Shown here one piece after another: positions 42,231 to 51,448 of a stretch of DNA of 64,000 bases (the first letter of the stretch is position 1; each line of letters starts with the position of its first letter). A model generated the notes under the pieces. The model ran no database searches and had not been told where the DNA came from. It worked only from the letters and a program-made list of their open reading frames with translations. Source of the DNA: Tenacibaculum sp. 190524A05c (GTDB lineage Bacteria > Bacteroidota > Bacteroidia > Flavobacteriales > Flavobacteriaceae); assembly GCF_964036595.1 (NCBI RefSeq), contig NZ_OZ038523.1:1516501-1580500 (forward strand). Reading direction: 5' to 3'. The position numbers and the translations under genes are program-made.

Positions 42231-44570
42231 ATGATTCAACGATTTTTAAAACTTTCACCAATTAAATTATTAGGATTCTTAATCATTTTAATAATTCTTG
42301 CTTATTCTAATCATTTTAATAATAGTTTTAACCTTGATGATAAACACACCATTTCCTTGAACGAAGCATTAGGTGATTTTGACATCAAAGCTTATTTTAC
42401 AGATGCTGGTACTTTTAGCGCTTATCCTGCTCATAAGGTTTATAGACCAGTTACAACCTTAGAAAACGCTATAGATTATAATATAGCTGGAGGACTTTCT
42501 CCAATTCCTTTTCATATTCACATATTACTTGTTTTTATTGGCACTTGTATATTAATATATCTACTAACTAATACTATCCTAAAACATTACTTTAATTACT
42601 CAGAGTATCATGCCAAGGTATTTTCCTTTTGCGTTGTAGCATTTTTTGGATTAGCTAAAGCAAATTCCGAAACTGTAAATTATATTATTCAAAGAGCAGA
42701 AATAACCTCTGCTTTTTTTATTCTTTTAGGGTTACTAACCTACATTAAGGGAGGTATATGGAAATCAAAATATTTGTATTTAATTTTTCCCATAATGGGT
42801 TTTATGTCTAAAGAAATGGGTTTTGTATTTGCTCCCCTCCTTTTTATTTACATTATATTATTTGAAGAAAACATTGAAACGAAATCAATAGCTAAGAAAA
42901 GTGAGTTACTGAAAATATTCTCAGCAATTAAGAAAGTTTTACCGGCATTTATAATTACTGTGCTATACTACTTTTTTTATAAGTATATGAGTAATCTGTA
43001 TCACGGTAGTGACAAAACTTATGAATATTTCATTACCCAACCTATGGTAATCTCTTATTATTTATATAGTTATTTTTTCCCTTTCGACTTGTCTACTATT
43101 CCAGACTGGAAATTATATCCAAGCATATTTAATTATAAAAGTATAATAGGTTTTCTTATAATATTCTTTTTCTTATTCATTATTGTAATTACATCTTTTA
43201 AGAAAAAAACAAAATTAATTGCATTTGGTCTATCTTGGTTTTTCATTAGTCTCTTACCATCTTCCTCTATAATTGCTTTTGCTGAAACCGCTAATTCTCA
43301 TAGGGCTTTTATACCTTATATAGGATTAACTATTGCTTTTATCGCTAGCTTAAATGTATTAAGACAATATCTTTTACAGTTTTATGCAAAAGAAGTTATT
43401 ACAAAAATTGGATTCACACTTTTTTCTATATTAATTCTAACTAATGCTTATGGAACTTATCAAAGGAATAAAGTTTGGCTTAGTTATGAATCTTTATGGC
43501 TGGAAATTTTTAAGGACAATCCTACAGAACAAACAGCTTCAAATAATGTTGCTAAAATTCACATGAAAAAAGGTGAATTTGCTAAGGCGAAAGAACTCCT
43601 GACAAAAGGTATAAAGTCAAATCCTTATTATTCTTCTTTTTATATAAACCTAGCTATTATTCTGAACATTGAAGGCAATATTGTTGAAGCAGAAAAGAAT
43701 TTTATAAAGGCTACCACTTTAAAGCATAGTTTGTATGAAAACCCCGAAGCATATTATCAATATGGTAAATTTCTTTTCAAACACCATCGATTAAATGAAG
43801 CTATTAAAATTTTAGAAATCGCAATTCAAAAGTCGCCTCCTGGTTTTCCTATAAAAAACAGCGAAGAGTTATTAATGGAGGCTTATCACAAGACAGAAAG
43901 TTGGGATAAATTACAACAATCAGTATCAAAATCTAAAAACTCAAAATTGATAGATCGGTACACTTCTATTGTAAAGGACAAAAAAACGATATTCAAAATT
44001 GAATTAGAACAAATTAACAAACAACCTAGTAAAGAAAGCTATCTCCAATTAAGCATAAAAAACATTAAAATTAAAAAATACAAAGAAGCGATTACTGCCG
44101 CTAAAAAGGCGTTAGAATTAGATAACAACTACAGTGTTGCATACAATAACATGGGGTTTGCCTATTTTTCGTTGAATAACTTTGACTGGGCGATACAAGC
44201 TTACAATAGGGCTATCAAAATTAACCCAAACTATGTCTTAGCAAAAAACAATTTGAATATTGCTATTGCTTACAAAGACACTTTTGAAAATCCGTTCAAC
44301 ACACCCAAATCGTTATATCTAAATGAGGAGGATTATATTAAAATTGGTTTACTAAATTATAGCAAAGGACAATACCAATATTGTATTCAAAATAATGTAA
44401 AATCAATAGAAATCAAACCTACATCTATTGCTTACAATAATATTTGCACCTGTTATAATCAGTTAAAAGAATTTAAAAAAGCAGAAGAAGCTTGTAAAAA
44501 AGCTATTGATTTAAACCCTAATAATAACTTGGCTAAAAACAACTTAAAAGTAGCTATAGAAAACAAATAA
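42231..44570 (+). CDS. TMTC-like GT-C membrane protein with C-terminal TPR repeats, copy 2
   Basis: A 779-residue tandem paralogue of the preceding protein, with the same layout: Asp-Asp pair in FNLDDKHTI (Asp36/37), YRPVTTLENA, GGLSPIPFH, the shared NYIIQRAEIT, and PSSSII...HRAF segments, then TPR units (MKKGEFAKAKELLTKGIKSN; FSLNNFDWAIQAYNRAIKIN). The catalytic Asp pair is kept, so both copies may be active, possibly with different acceptors read by their TPR parts. Divergence is clear over the whole length, so the duplication is old. Confidence 0.8.
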   Translation: MIQRFLKLSPIKLLGFLIILIILAYSNHFNNSFNLDDKHTISLNEALGDFDIKAYFTDAGTFSAYPAHKVYRPVTTLENAIDYNIAGGLSPIPFHIHILLVFIGTCILIYLLTNTILKHYFNYSEYHAKVFSFCVVAFFGLAKANSETVNYIIQRAEITSAFFILLGLLTYIKGGIWKSKYLYLIFPIMGFMSKEMGFVFAPLLFIYIILFEENIETKSIAKKSELLKIFSAIKKVLPAFIITVLYYFFYKYMSNLYHGSDKTYEYFITQPMVISYYLYSYFFPFDLSTIPDWKLYPSIFNYKSIIGFLIIFFFLFIIVITSFKKKTKLIAFGLSWFFISLLPSSSIIAFAETANSHRAFIPYIGLTIAFIASLNVLRQYLLQFYAKEVITKIGFTLFSILILTNAYGTYQRNKVWLSYESLWLEIFKDNPTEQTASNNVAKIHMKKGEFAKAKELLTKGIKSNPYYSSFYINLAIILNIEGNIVEAEKNFIKATTLKHSLYENPEAYYQYGKFLFKHHRLNEAIKILEIAIQKSPPGFPIKNSEELLMEAYHKTESWDKLQQSVSKSKNSKLIDRYTSIVKDKKTIFKIELEQINKQPSKESYLQLSIKNIKIKKYKEAITAAKKALELDNNYSVAYNNMGFAYFSLNNFDWAIQAYNRAIKINPNYVLAKNNLNIAIAYKDTFENPFNTPKSLYLNEEDYIKIGLLNYSKGQYQYCIQNNVKSIEIKPTSIAYNNICTCYNQLKEFKKAEEACKKAIDLNPNNNLAKNNLKVAIENK

Positions 44571-44573
44571 AGA

Positions 44574-44957
44574 ATGTCTAGTGAATTCAATAAAATAGCT
44601 AATTATCTCTTCAGTATTGATAATGTTCCTGTTGAATTAGGAATGCATTATGAAAAGGCAATACAAGAAAAGAACACACAACTTTCTGGTTATGAACAAA
44701 AGGCCTGGAATAGAATGTTAAAAAGTAAATTTTTTTTCGGTATTTACGATAGTGGTTTTAGCCTTTCACAACCCGATTCTAATGTTCGAAAAAAGATTTT
44801 TATTGCTTTAGCTATATTGGAAGCAAACGAACATTATCACAAGTACTTTATAAATGAAAAATCATTGTTAAGTGATTTTTTACAACTAACTTATAAAGTT
44901 CCATTAGCGCTTATTCAAGCATTATTAGGAATTATTTTAATCCGATTCAAACTATGA
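44574..44957 (+). CDS. Small protein paired with the GMC oxidoreductase
   Basis: A 127-residue mostly helical protein with a hydrophobic C-terminal helix (PLALIQALLGIILIRF). It overlaps the GMC oxidoreductase gene by 4 bases. Small partner subunits are known for some membrane-bound GMC dehydrogenases (gluconate-dehydrogenase subunit 3 type), and this could be such a partner or anchor. Sequence similarity to that family is not evident by eye. Confidence 0.55.
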   Translation: MSSEFNKIANYLFSIDNVPVELGMHYEKAIQEKNTQLSGYEQKAWNRMLKSKFFFGIYDSGFSLSQPDSNVRKKIFIALAILEANEHYHKYFINEKSLLSDFLQLTYKVPLALIQALLGIILIRFKL

Positions 44958-46546
44958 TGAATACCTCTAAAATATTTGATTATATCGTAGTTGGATCTGG
45001 ATGTACCGGAGTTCAATCTGCACAAACACTTTTAGAAAATGGTGCTCAAGTATTAATGTTGGATGTTGGAAATGAAGATGAATCTGGTATTAACTTTCCT
45101 AATAAAAATTTTCTAAATATTCGTAAGGAAAATACAAATCAAACGGAATTATTTTTAGGTAAAAATTATATCGGTATTCCTTGGGGTGAATTAAAACCTG
45201 GTTACCATCTTACTCCTTCTAGAAAATATGTTATTAGAGATACTGAAGAGCTAGCTCCTTATACATCGAACGAATTTGAAGTATTCGAAAGTTTTGCAAA
45301 AGGAGGATTAGGAACTGCTTGGGGAACTGGTTCTTATTTATTTACGAAAGAAGAATTAGAAAAATCGGGATTATCTCCAGATGAAATGGATTCAGCCTAT
45401 AAAACAATGTTTGAAAGGATTGGAATCACCGAAGGGAATCATGCCAATAATTATCCTGAAGAAGTTCCACTTGAAACCGACAAGAGCATTCAAAAAATTC
45501 AAAAATCATATCATAAAAACCAGAAATATTTCAATACCAAAGAAATTCACTTAAAACGTACTCCTTTAGCTGTAATTAGTTCACCAAAAGAAAATAGAAA
45601 AGCGTATGAGTATAATGATATGGATTTTTGGCACGACAACAATAAATCAGCCTATAGACCTTGGATTACACTTAATGAGCTTAAAAACAATAAGAACTTT
45701 TCATATGTAAACAATGCATATGTCTATGGATATAAAGAGGTAGAAAATCAGATAGAAGTTACAATCATTCATACAAAAACTCAAGAAAAAGTAGTTTATT
45801 TCTGTAAAAAACTAATGTTAGGAGCTTCGGTATTTGGAACAACTAGAATCGTGCTTAGGTCAACAAATAATTATAACAAGAAACTAAGTTTATTATGTAA
45901 CTCCTACTTCTATATTCCTTGTATTAATCTAAAAATGTTAGGTAAACTTAACTCAAAAAAGAAAATAGGTTTATCTCAACTCACCTTATATATCAAAAAT
46001 AAAAAGCATTTAGAGATCGCTAATTTCTTTACTTATAGATCTCTTTTACTCTTTAAACTGGTGAAAGAATCTCCTTTGAATATTAAGGTCTCGCGTTTAT
46101 TATTTAAGTTTTTGCATTCGAGTATTGTTATTGTTGGATTTCATATTTCCAAAACTCAAAATCATACAGATCAACTTATTCTAGAAAAAGATGACACAAC
46201 AATTACGAATGATAAACTACGGTTCATTACCACTGAAAACAACGAAGAAAAGACTCAGGAAAAAGGACTGATAAAGCGTCTAAAAAAAATACTTTTTAAA
46301 TTAAAATGTATTCCTTTAAAAGTAATTCAAACACCCAAAGGTTCTAGTATACATTATGCAGGAACATTACCTTTTTCGAATGATGAAAAACCACTAACAA
46401 CGAATTTAAATGGTAAACTTTCTGGAAGCAATAATGTTTATATTATAGATGCTTCTTCCTTTACATTTTTACCAGCAAAGGGTGTTACCTTAACGGCAAT
46501 GGCAAATGCGCATCGTGTTAGTTTAAAATCACTAGAAAATGACTAA
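44954..46546 (+). CDS. GMC-family FAD-dependent oxidoreductase
   Basis: A 530-residue flavoprotein. The FAD-binding Rossmann motif is at the N-terminus (DYIVVGSGCTGVQSAQTLLE, about 8-27); a GGLGTAWGTGSYLF segment follows near residue 117. The C-terminal part has HYAGTLPFS and the GMC-typical NNVYIIDASSFTFLPAKG run. GMC enzymes oxidise alcohols or sugars. In this cassette a lipid-linked or nucleotide-linked sugar is a reasonable substrate, but this is inference. It overlaps the next gene by 8 bases. Confidence 0.8.
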   Translation: MMNTSKIFDYIVVGSGCTGVQSAQTLLENGAQVLMLDVGNEDESGINFPNKNFLNIRKENTNQTELFLGKNYIGIPWGELKPGYHLTPSRKYVIRDTEELAPYTSNEFEVFESFAKGGLGTAWGTGSYLFTKEELEKSGLSPDEMDSAYKTMFERIGITEGNHANNYPEEVPLETDKSIQKIQKSYHKNQKYFNTKEIHLKRTPLAVISSPKENRKAYEYNDMDFWHDNNKSAYRPWITLNELKNNKNFSYVNNAYVYGYKEVENQIEVTIIHTKTQEKVVYFCKKLMLGASVFGTTRIVLRSTNNYNKKLSLLCNSYFYIPCINLKMLGKLNSKKKIGLSQLTLYIKNKKHLEIANFFTYRSLLLFKLVKESPLNIKVSRLLFKFLHSSIVIVGFHISKTQNHTDQLILEKDDTTITNDKLRFITTENNEEKTQEKGLIKRLKKILFKLKCIPLKVIQTPKGSSIHYAGTLPFSNDEKPLTTNLNGKLSGSNNVYIIDASSFTFLPAKGVTLTAMANAHRVSLKSLEND

Positions 46547-47399
46547 AAAAATTATTATTACAGGAACTTCCGGATATGTTGGCAAAGCATTACTGGAACA
46601 TTTTTCTAGTTTAGAAAATTACTTCATCTATGCGTTTCAAAGAAAAATACCAAAAGAGACAACTAAAAATGTTTCTTATGTAGAATATCACTTAGAACAA
46701 GAGTTAAACGATTCTGATTTTAAAGATATTGATATCCTAATTCATTGTGCATACAAACCTCTTTTATCAAATAATGAAGAGGATATCAATTTTAGCGGAA
46801 CAAAAAAGTTAATTGAAAAGTGTAGAACTCATAATATTAAAATCATTTTTCTCTCAACGGTTTCAGCACAAGAACATATAACTTCAAGATATGCTGTTTC
46901 TAAAATGAGTATTGAAAAGTTATTAGATATACAAAAAGATGTAATACTGAAATTAGGATTGGTAATTGGTAATGGTGGATTATTTATGAAGATGTTTTCT
47001 TTCATCAAAAAAATACCATTTGTACCAATATTCGATAATGGTGTTCAAAAGTTACAATACATTAGTTTAATTGATGTATGTAAAATATGTTCTTTGATAA
47101 TCGACGATTTTAAAGTGGGAAATTATGTTATTGTAAAAAAAGAAACACTTACCATGAAACTATTCTATAAGAAAATAGCCAATCATCTAGGTAAAAAACG
47201 TTTCTTTATAAGTATTTCAACTTCATTTTTGTTAAGATTATTAGGTTTCACACAGTCAATCGGATTAAAACTCCCTGTTTCTACAGAAAACTTAAAAGGA
47301 TTAAAAAACATGACTTCATTACCTCAACATTTAATTACAGAAATTACTGATGCAGATTTGAGAGATTTTGATGAAAGTTTACTTACTTTTAAGAAATAA
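46539..47399 (+). CDS. NAD-dependent epimerase/dehydratase (extended SDR)
   Basis: A 286-residue SDR protein: cofactor motif ITGTSGYVGKALLEHF (about 6-21), LIHCAY and the catalytic YAVSK (about residue 118), with IIFLSTVSA before it. Extended SDRs epimerise, dehydrate or reduce nucleotide sugars; the later part is shorter than classic epimerases. Together with the GMC flavoprotein directly before it, it could form an oxidation-reduction pair that inverts a sugar centre, as DprE1/DprE2 do on a polyprenyl-linked pentose. This parallel is inference. Confidence 0.8.
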   Translation: MTKKIIITGTSGYVGKALLEHFSSLENYFIYAFQRKIPKETTKNVSYVEYHLEQELNDSDFKDIDILIHCAYKPLLSNNEEDINFSGTKKLIEKCRTHNIKIIFLSTVSAQEHITSRYAVSKMSIEKLLDIQKDVILKLGLVIGNGGLFMKMFSFIKKIPFVPIFDNGVQKLQYISLIDVCKICSLIIDDFKVGNYVIVKKETLTMKLFYKKIANHLGKKRFFISISTSFLLRLLGFTQSIGLKLPVSTENLKGLKNMTSLPQHLITEITDADLRDFDESLLTFKK

Positions 47400-47411
47400 T
47401 TCAATCATTAC

Positions 47412-48293
47412 ATGGAGTTATCAATTGTTATTCCAGCTTACAACGAAAGCGAAAGTATAGAACCAGTATTAAATTCAATCAAAGAGTTTATACAAAATAG
47501 ACCTTACGAGGTTATTATTGTAAATGATGGTTCAAAAGATAATTCATTATCTATTTTACAAAAATTGAATAGTAGTAATTGGTTTACTATTGTGAATAAC
47601 AAAGTAAACAAGGGTTATGGAGGAGCCATTAAAGAAGGAATTAAGAAAGCTAAAAGTGAATTTGTTGTAACCATTGATGCTGATGGTCAACACAACCTAG
47701 AAGATATTGACAAGCTATTTCATAAACTAAAAGAAGAAGATGCTGATATGATTGTTGGCGCAAGAGACGACAATGCTTCTAGTTTATATCGAAGAGTTGG
47801 AAAAAACCTAATACGTTTTATTGCTAAAAAACTAATGCCTATTCATATTAGAGATCTAAACTCGGGTATGAAAGTTTACAATACAAAATTGGCAAAGAAA
47901 TACATGAGTCATTGTCCTAACTCAATGGCTTACAGTGATACGATTACGTTATTTTTTATACAAACTAGAAACCTTGTTATTGAAGAACCTATAAGTATCA
48001 ATCAAAGAATAGCAGGAGAAAGTACCATAAATTACAAAACAGCAATTACTACAGTTATTGAAATAGTGAATCTAGTAATGCTATTTAATCCTTTGAAAAT
48101 ATTTTTCCGAATAGGTATTCCAACAATTTTGTTAGGTATTATTTGGGGACTTTTCCGTTGGTTTGTTGTACGAGACGGATTAAGTACTGGTGCTTTACTT
48201 GCAATTATTACAGGACTACTTTTATTATTTCTTGGTCTAATTGCTGAGTCTATCCGAAAATTAAGAATGTCATTATTAGAATCTGAAGAATAA
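47412..48293 (+). CDS. Family 2 glycosyltransferase, polyprenyl-phosphate sugar synthase type
   Basis: A 293-residue GT2 with a GT-A domain (LSIVIPAYNESESIEPVL; IIVNDGSKDNS; metal-binding TIDADGQHNLEDI) and two C-terminal membrane helices (about 232-253 and 260-281). The RDLNSGMKVY segment is typical of dolichol-/undecaprenyl-phosphate mannose or glucose synthases. It should attach a sugar from a nucleotide donor to a lipid phosphate on the inner leaflet. That product is the usual donor for GT-C enzymes such as the two TMTC-like proteins upstream. Confidence 0.85.
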   Translation: MELSIVIPAYNESESIEPVLNSIKEFIQNRPYEVIIVNDGSKDNSLSILQKLNSSNWFTIVNNKVNKGYGGAIKEGIKKAKSEFVVTIDADGQHNLEDIDKLFHKLKEEDADMIVGARDDNASSLYRRVGKNLIRFIAKKLMPIHIRDLNSGMKVYNTKLAKKYMSHCPNSMAYSDTITLFFIQTRNLVIEEPISINQRIAGESTINYKTAITTVIEIVNLVMLFNPLKIFFRIGIPTILLGIIWGLFRWFVVRDGLSTGALLAIITGLLLLFLGLIAESIRKLRMSLLESEE

Positions 48294-48307
48294 ACAACTA
48301 CAATTTA

Positions 48308-48808
48308 ATGAATCAAAAAGATATTATCGAAAAATTCAATCTTCAAAAACATCCTGAAGGTGGTTATTTCAAAGAAACTTATCGCAGTACTGGAAGTATT
48401 AAGAATGAGAATTTAGGTTCCATTTTCGAAGGTGATCGTAACTTTTCTACTGGAATTTATTTCTTATTAACTTCAGATAGTTTTTCGGCATTTCATAAAA
48501 TTAATCAAGATGAAATGTGGCATTTCTACGCTGGAACAACATTAAAACTACATATGATTTCACCTGATGGAGATTATTCTTATGTTTTAATTGGAAATGA
48601 TATTATTAACAATGAAGTTCCTCAATTTGTAGTTCCTGCTCAATATTGGTTTGCCGCAGAAGTTGTTAAAGAAAGCTCTTTTTCTTTTACGGGATGTACT
48701 GTTGCTCCTGGATTTGATTTTAAAGACTTTGTGTTACCCGAAAGAAAAACCTTGATTGAAATTTTCCCTCAGCATGCTGAAATTATAACTCGACTTACGC
48801 ATTCCTAG
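48308..48808 (+). CDS. Cupin-domain protein (DUF985 family)
   Basis: A 166-residue cupin of the DUF985 (PF06172) type: HPEGGYFKETYRST (about 15-28), STGIYFLLTSDSFSAFHKI, EMWHFYAGTTLKLHM and TGCTVAPGFDFKDFVLPER near the end. The fold binds a metal and members are suggested to act on sugars or sugar-like acids. It is the last gene of the plus-strand unit (14-base gap), and no terminator is seen right behind it. Confidence 0.85.
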   Translation: MNQKDIIEKFNLQKHPEGGYFKETYRSTGSIKNENLGSIFEGDRNFSTGIYFLLTSDSFSAFHKINQDEMWHFYAGTTLKLHMISPDGDYSYVLIGNDIINNEVPQFVVPAQYWFAAEVVKESSFSFTGCTVAPGFDFKDFVLPERKTLIEIFPQHAEIITRLTHS

Positions 48809-48913
48809 TCTCACGGTTTTATTACTCTATTTATTTTATCTAATTGTTTAGGTTGGTATATTTTTTGATTCATAAATGATATCAAATTATAATACTAAAT
48901 AACCTAAACTACT

Positions 48914-49354
48914 ATGATTAAGAAATTCATTTACATTACTTTTTTACTTTTTTGTGCTAATGTTTTAACTGCACAAAAGATAAAATTACTCAATGGTAAC
49001 GTGTATTTAAATAACGAAGTAATTATGAAATATGAAAGACGAAATTTTAATTCAGAATTAAAACTATTCTCTCTAGATACCAATGAAGAGATTGCTGATT
49101 TTGTTGAATATAGCAGTAGAATTCATATTAATGGAGGATTTAAAAAACTTTATTTCACTAAACAAAACTTCAAAATTGAATCTACTCGATTAAAATCTCG
49201 CGGATGGAAATACACTATTAAAGTTCTTCTTGAAGAAAATGTCATTAGTTCTAAAGGAAAAATAGTTCCTAAAAACTTTAAGAGATTCTCTGATAAATAC
49301 CACGAAAATTTAAACGAAATGATTGATGTTATACAAACTCCAAATTGTAATTAA
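48914..49354 (+). CDS. Small exported protein of unknown function
   Basis: A 146-residue exported protein with a signal peptide ending TAQ (about 21). The body is basic, beta-rich (KIKLLNGNVYLNNEVIMKYE), with one Cys near the end. No family recognised. It stands 105 bases after the cupin gene, apparently on its own. Confidence 0.6.
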   Translation: MIKKFIYITFLLFCANVLTAQKIKLLNGNVYLNNEVIMKYERRNFNSELKLFSLDTNEEIADFVEYSSRIHINGGFKKLYFTKQNFKIESTRLKSRGWKYTIKVLLEENVISSKGKIVPKNFKRFSDKYHENLNEMIDVIQTPNCN

Positions 49355-49423
49355 AATATTCAATCATATTTAACGCAACCTTTTAAACCAGTTTTCATCT
49401 TTTTAGTATAAAATCAATTAAAA

Positions 49424-49900
49424 ATGAAAATTCGTATTTATTCAACTATCGGTCTTATTTCAATTTTATTAGCAACTTTAATGATGAGCTGTTCTAATGA
49501 AGATGAGATTTTTAATAACTCAAAATTAGAAGGATATTGGAAAGTGGTCTATTATATTGAAAACGGAAATAAAATTACTACAGAGGATCATCCAACTTGG
49601 CCAGAGTTTAATAATGGTGAAATTACTCTAAACTTCATGCATTCTGATGTGGAAAATAATAGAGGGAGTATTTCAGGAAAGACAGTTACGAATAGTATAA
49701 ATGGAACTTACACCATAAAGGAAAACAATAAGATAAGTTTCTCAGTGTTTACAACACTAATAAATGAACCTGAATGGACGAAATTGTTTAAAATAAATCA
49801 AGTTGAAAATTACGCAATGGGAAATCATCAATTACTATTGAATTATGATAATACTTCTATCGTTTTAGAAAGGATAAGTTTTGTAAATAAAAAATCCTAA
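49424..49900 (+). CDS. Lipocalin-like lipoprotein
   Basis: A 158-residue lipoprotein: lipobox MMSC (Cys23) followed by SNEDEI, then the LEGYWKVVYYIENGNK opening common to lipocalin-like lipoproteins in this phylum, and strands through NGTYTIKENNKISFS. Ligand unknown. The stop codon lies inside the bidirectional terminator that closes it against the opposing DUF6952 gene. Confidence 0.7.
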   Translation: MKIRIYSTIGLISILLATLMMSCSNEDEIFNNSKLEGYWKVVYYIENGNKITTEDHPTWPEFNNGEITLNFMHSDVENNRGSISGKTVTNSINGTYTIKENNKISFSVFTTLINEPEWTKLFKINQVENYAMGNHQLLLNYDNTSIVLERISFVNKKS

Positions 49901-49919
49901 GTTTAAAACTTAGGATTTT
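49891..49919. terminator. Bidirectional terminator between convergent genes
   Basis: AAAATCCTAAGTTT and AAACTTAGGATTTT form a 14-bp stem with T-rich tails on both strands. It overlaps the stop codon of the lipoprotein gene and abuts that of the DUF6952 gene. Confidence 0.9.
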
Positions 49920-50176
49920 TATTTATCTATAGAACCCAATACACGCCCCATAAACTTATTAAGAGCTTCTTTCTTTGGTGTTCCTTCTTTCACCATTTTA
50001 TCAACTTCAAGAGCTCCGTACATATTGGAAATCAATTCTCCAATAACATCGAGTTCTTCATCCTTTAATGATGGAACTTCAGTTAAAGCTTCTAAAGTTT
50101 CAATGGTCTCAATAATATAATCTTGATCATTCTCCTCTATAAAAGATGTCAAGTGTTTTATAACAGGTAATTTCAT
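49919..50176 (-). CDS. DUF6952 family protein
   Basis: An 85-residue, acidic helical protein (LPVIKHLTSFIEENDQDYII opening; basic EGTPKKEALNKFM near the end). Matches the small DUF6952 family that in Flavobacteriia accompanies thioredoxin and peroxiredoxin genes. Function unknown; linkage suggests a redox-related role. It lies 2 bases after the thioredoxin gene. Confidence 0.75.
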   Translation of the reverse strand: MKLPVIKHLTSFIEENDQDYIIETIETLEALTEVPSLKDEELDVIGELISNMYGALEVDKMVKEGTPKKEALNKFMGRVLGSIDK

Positions 50177-50178
50177 AG

Positions 50179-50487
50179 TTAAATTACTTCGCTTACTAAT
50201 TCTTTTAAAACATCAAACTTATTTGTTTGAACTTGGTTTACAAATTTACCATCAACAAAAGTTGCGAAAGTTGGTAAATTATCTACCGTTGCTAATTGTC
50301 TGCTTTCTGGAAACTTCTCAGCATCCGCAAGAATGAAAGAAACGTTCTCATTTTCTGTAGCTAACTTTTTGAATTTAGGCTTCATAATTCTACAGTTTCC
50401 ACACCATGTTGCAGAATATTGTACAACTACTTTCTTGTTTTCAGCTACGATATTCTCTAAATTATCTTGATTTAATTCTTGTACCAT
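50179..50487 (-). CDS. Thioredoxin-family protein
   Basis: A 102-residue thioredoxin fold with a WCGNC active site (Cys29, Cys32; GN in place of GP), no signal peptide, and cis-Pro in DNLPTFATFVDG. It should act in the cytoplasm as a disulfide reductant. The peroxiredoxin gene directly upstream makes recycling of that enzyme the likely job. A hairpin-terminator lies between the two, so this gene may receive only part of the transcription. Confidence 0.9.
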   Translation of the reverse strand: MVQELNQDNLENIVAENKKVVVQYSATWCGNCRIMKPKFKKLATENENVSFILADAEKFPESRQLATVDNLPTFATFVDGKFVNQVQTNKFDVLKELVSEVI

Positions 50488-50504
50488 AATTAAAATTGAT
50501 TGTT

Positions 50505-50534
50505 AAAAAGAAAAAGCACAGAAAACTGTGCTTT
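50505..50534 (-). terminator. Terminator/attenuator between peroxiredoxin and thioredoxin
   Basis: AAAGCACAG and CTGTGCTTT form a 9-bp stem with a 4-base loop; the minus strand then reads TTCTTTTTAAC. It could lower read-through into the thioredoxin-DUF6952 pair. Confidence 0.75.
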
Positions 50535-50553
50535 CCCTATTTGTATCTATAAA

Positions 50554-51195
50554 TTAGTTTACAGCTAAGTACTCAGCAGTTGCTTTAGCATTAGGTTGCA
50601 TTGCAGCTTTACCTTCTTCCCAGTTTGCTGGACATACTTCACCTTTTTCTTGTACGTGAGTATAAGCATCGATTAAACGTAAGTATTCATTCACGTTACG
50701 TCCGATTGGCATGTGGTTTACTCCTTCGTGTACAACTGTACCTTCTTCGTCAATAATATATGTAGCTCTGTACGTTACGTTATCTCCTTCTACTTGAACA
50801 GTTCCAGTAGCCTCATCGTAAGTCTCGTTAGAAATATCTAAAATTCCTAAAATAGAAGATAAGTTTCTGTTGCTATCAGCTAATAATGGATAAGTAACTC
50901 CTTCGATTCCTCCATTATCTTTAGATTGGTTTAACCAAGCAAAGTGTACTTCTGGAGTATCACATGAAGCTCCGATTACGATAGTGTTTCTTTTTTCGAA
51001 CTCTGGTAATGCAGCTTGAAAAGCATGTAATTCCGTAGGACATACGAAAGTAAAATCTTTTGGATACCAAAATAATACTACTTTCTTCTTGTTATTTACT
51101 GCTTCTTCTAAAACATTTAACTTAAACGTATCTCCCATTTCGTTCATTGCGTCTACGTTTAAATTTGGAAATTTCTTACCAACTAATGTTGCCAT
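50554..51195 (-). CDS. 2-Cys peroxiredoxin (AhpC/Prx1 family)
   Basis: A 213-residue peroxiredoxin: peroxidatic Cys52 in DFTFVCPTE, and a C-terminal resolving Cys188 in GEVCPANW. It reduces H2O2 and organic peroxides in the cytoplasm using thioredoxin or AhpF-like donors. It is divergent from katG and shares a 291-base intergenic region with it, forming a peroxide-defence locus. A perfect -7 element lies 54 bases before the ATG. Confidence 0.95.
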   Translation of the reverse strand: MATLVGKKFPNLNVDAMNEMGDTFKLNVLEEAVNNKKKVVLFWYPKDFTFVCPTELHAFQAALPEFEKRNTIVIGASCDTPEVHFAWLNQSKDNGGIEGVTYPLLADSNRNLSSILGILDISNETYDEATGTVQVEGDNVTYRATYIIDEEGTVVHEGVNHMPIGRNVNEYLRLIDAYTHVQEKGEVCPANWEEGKAAMQPNAKATAEYLAVN

Positions 51196-51248
51196 TCTTT
51201 AATTTTTTAAATTGAGTTAATATTTACATTGTTCTTCAAAAACAGCTG

Positions 51249-51256
51249 CAAAAGTA
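51249..51256 (-). promoter_or_regulatory. Promoter -7 element (TACTTTTG) of the peroxiredoxin gene
   Basis: A perfect TAnnTTTG on the minus strand. I found no OxyR-like element at the expected distance from it. Confidence 0.5.
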
Positions 51257-51389
51257 TAGTCTTAGAATTATATTTCAAGACAAATTCTACATGAAATACT
51301 TATCTCATCATAAGAAAATTCAATACCATCGAATCCGCATTTATTGTATCTTTATAAGAGACTATAAAACAACCAAATAAACCACTTGA

Positions 51390-51434
51390 ATAGCTTTAAA
51401 CTATTTTAAAATAAAATATATAGATAAAAACAAT
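51390..51434 (+). promoter_or_regulatory. Two OxyR-like half-site palindromes before katG
   Basis: ATAGCTTTAAACTAT (51390-51404) matches the OxyR element ATAGnTnnnAnCTAT fully; ATAGATAAAAACAAT (51420-51434) matches with one change. They lie at about -66 and -36 from the predicted start, the positions typical of an activator. Their spacing of 30 bp is wider than the canonical 22 bp. Confidence 0.5.
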
Positions 51435-51448
51435 TCATGGTTTTATTG

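Noticed and set aside
39935..44570. Tandem duplication as an assembly artefact
   Set aside because: The two copies differ throughout while keeping motifs, so they are old paralogues.
51256..51310. OxyR-like site for the peroxiredoxin promoter
   Set aside because: Only partial ATAG matches were found, without the inner T and A positions.
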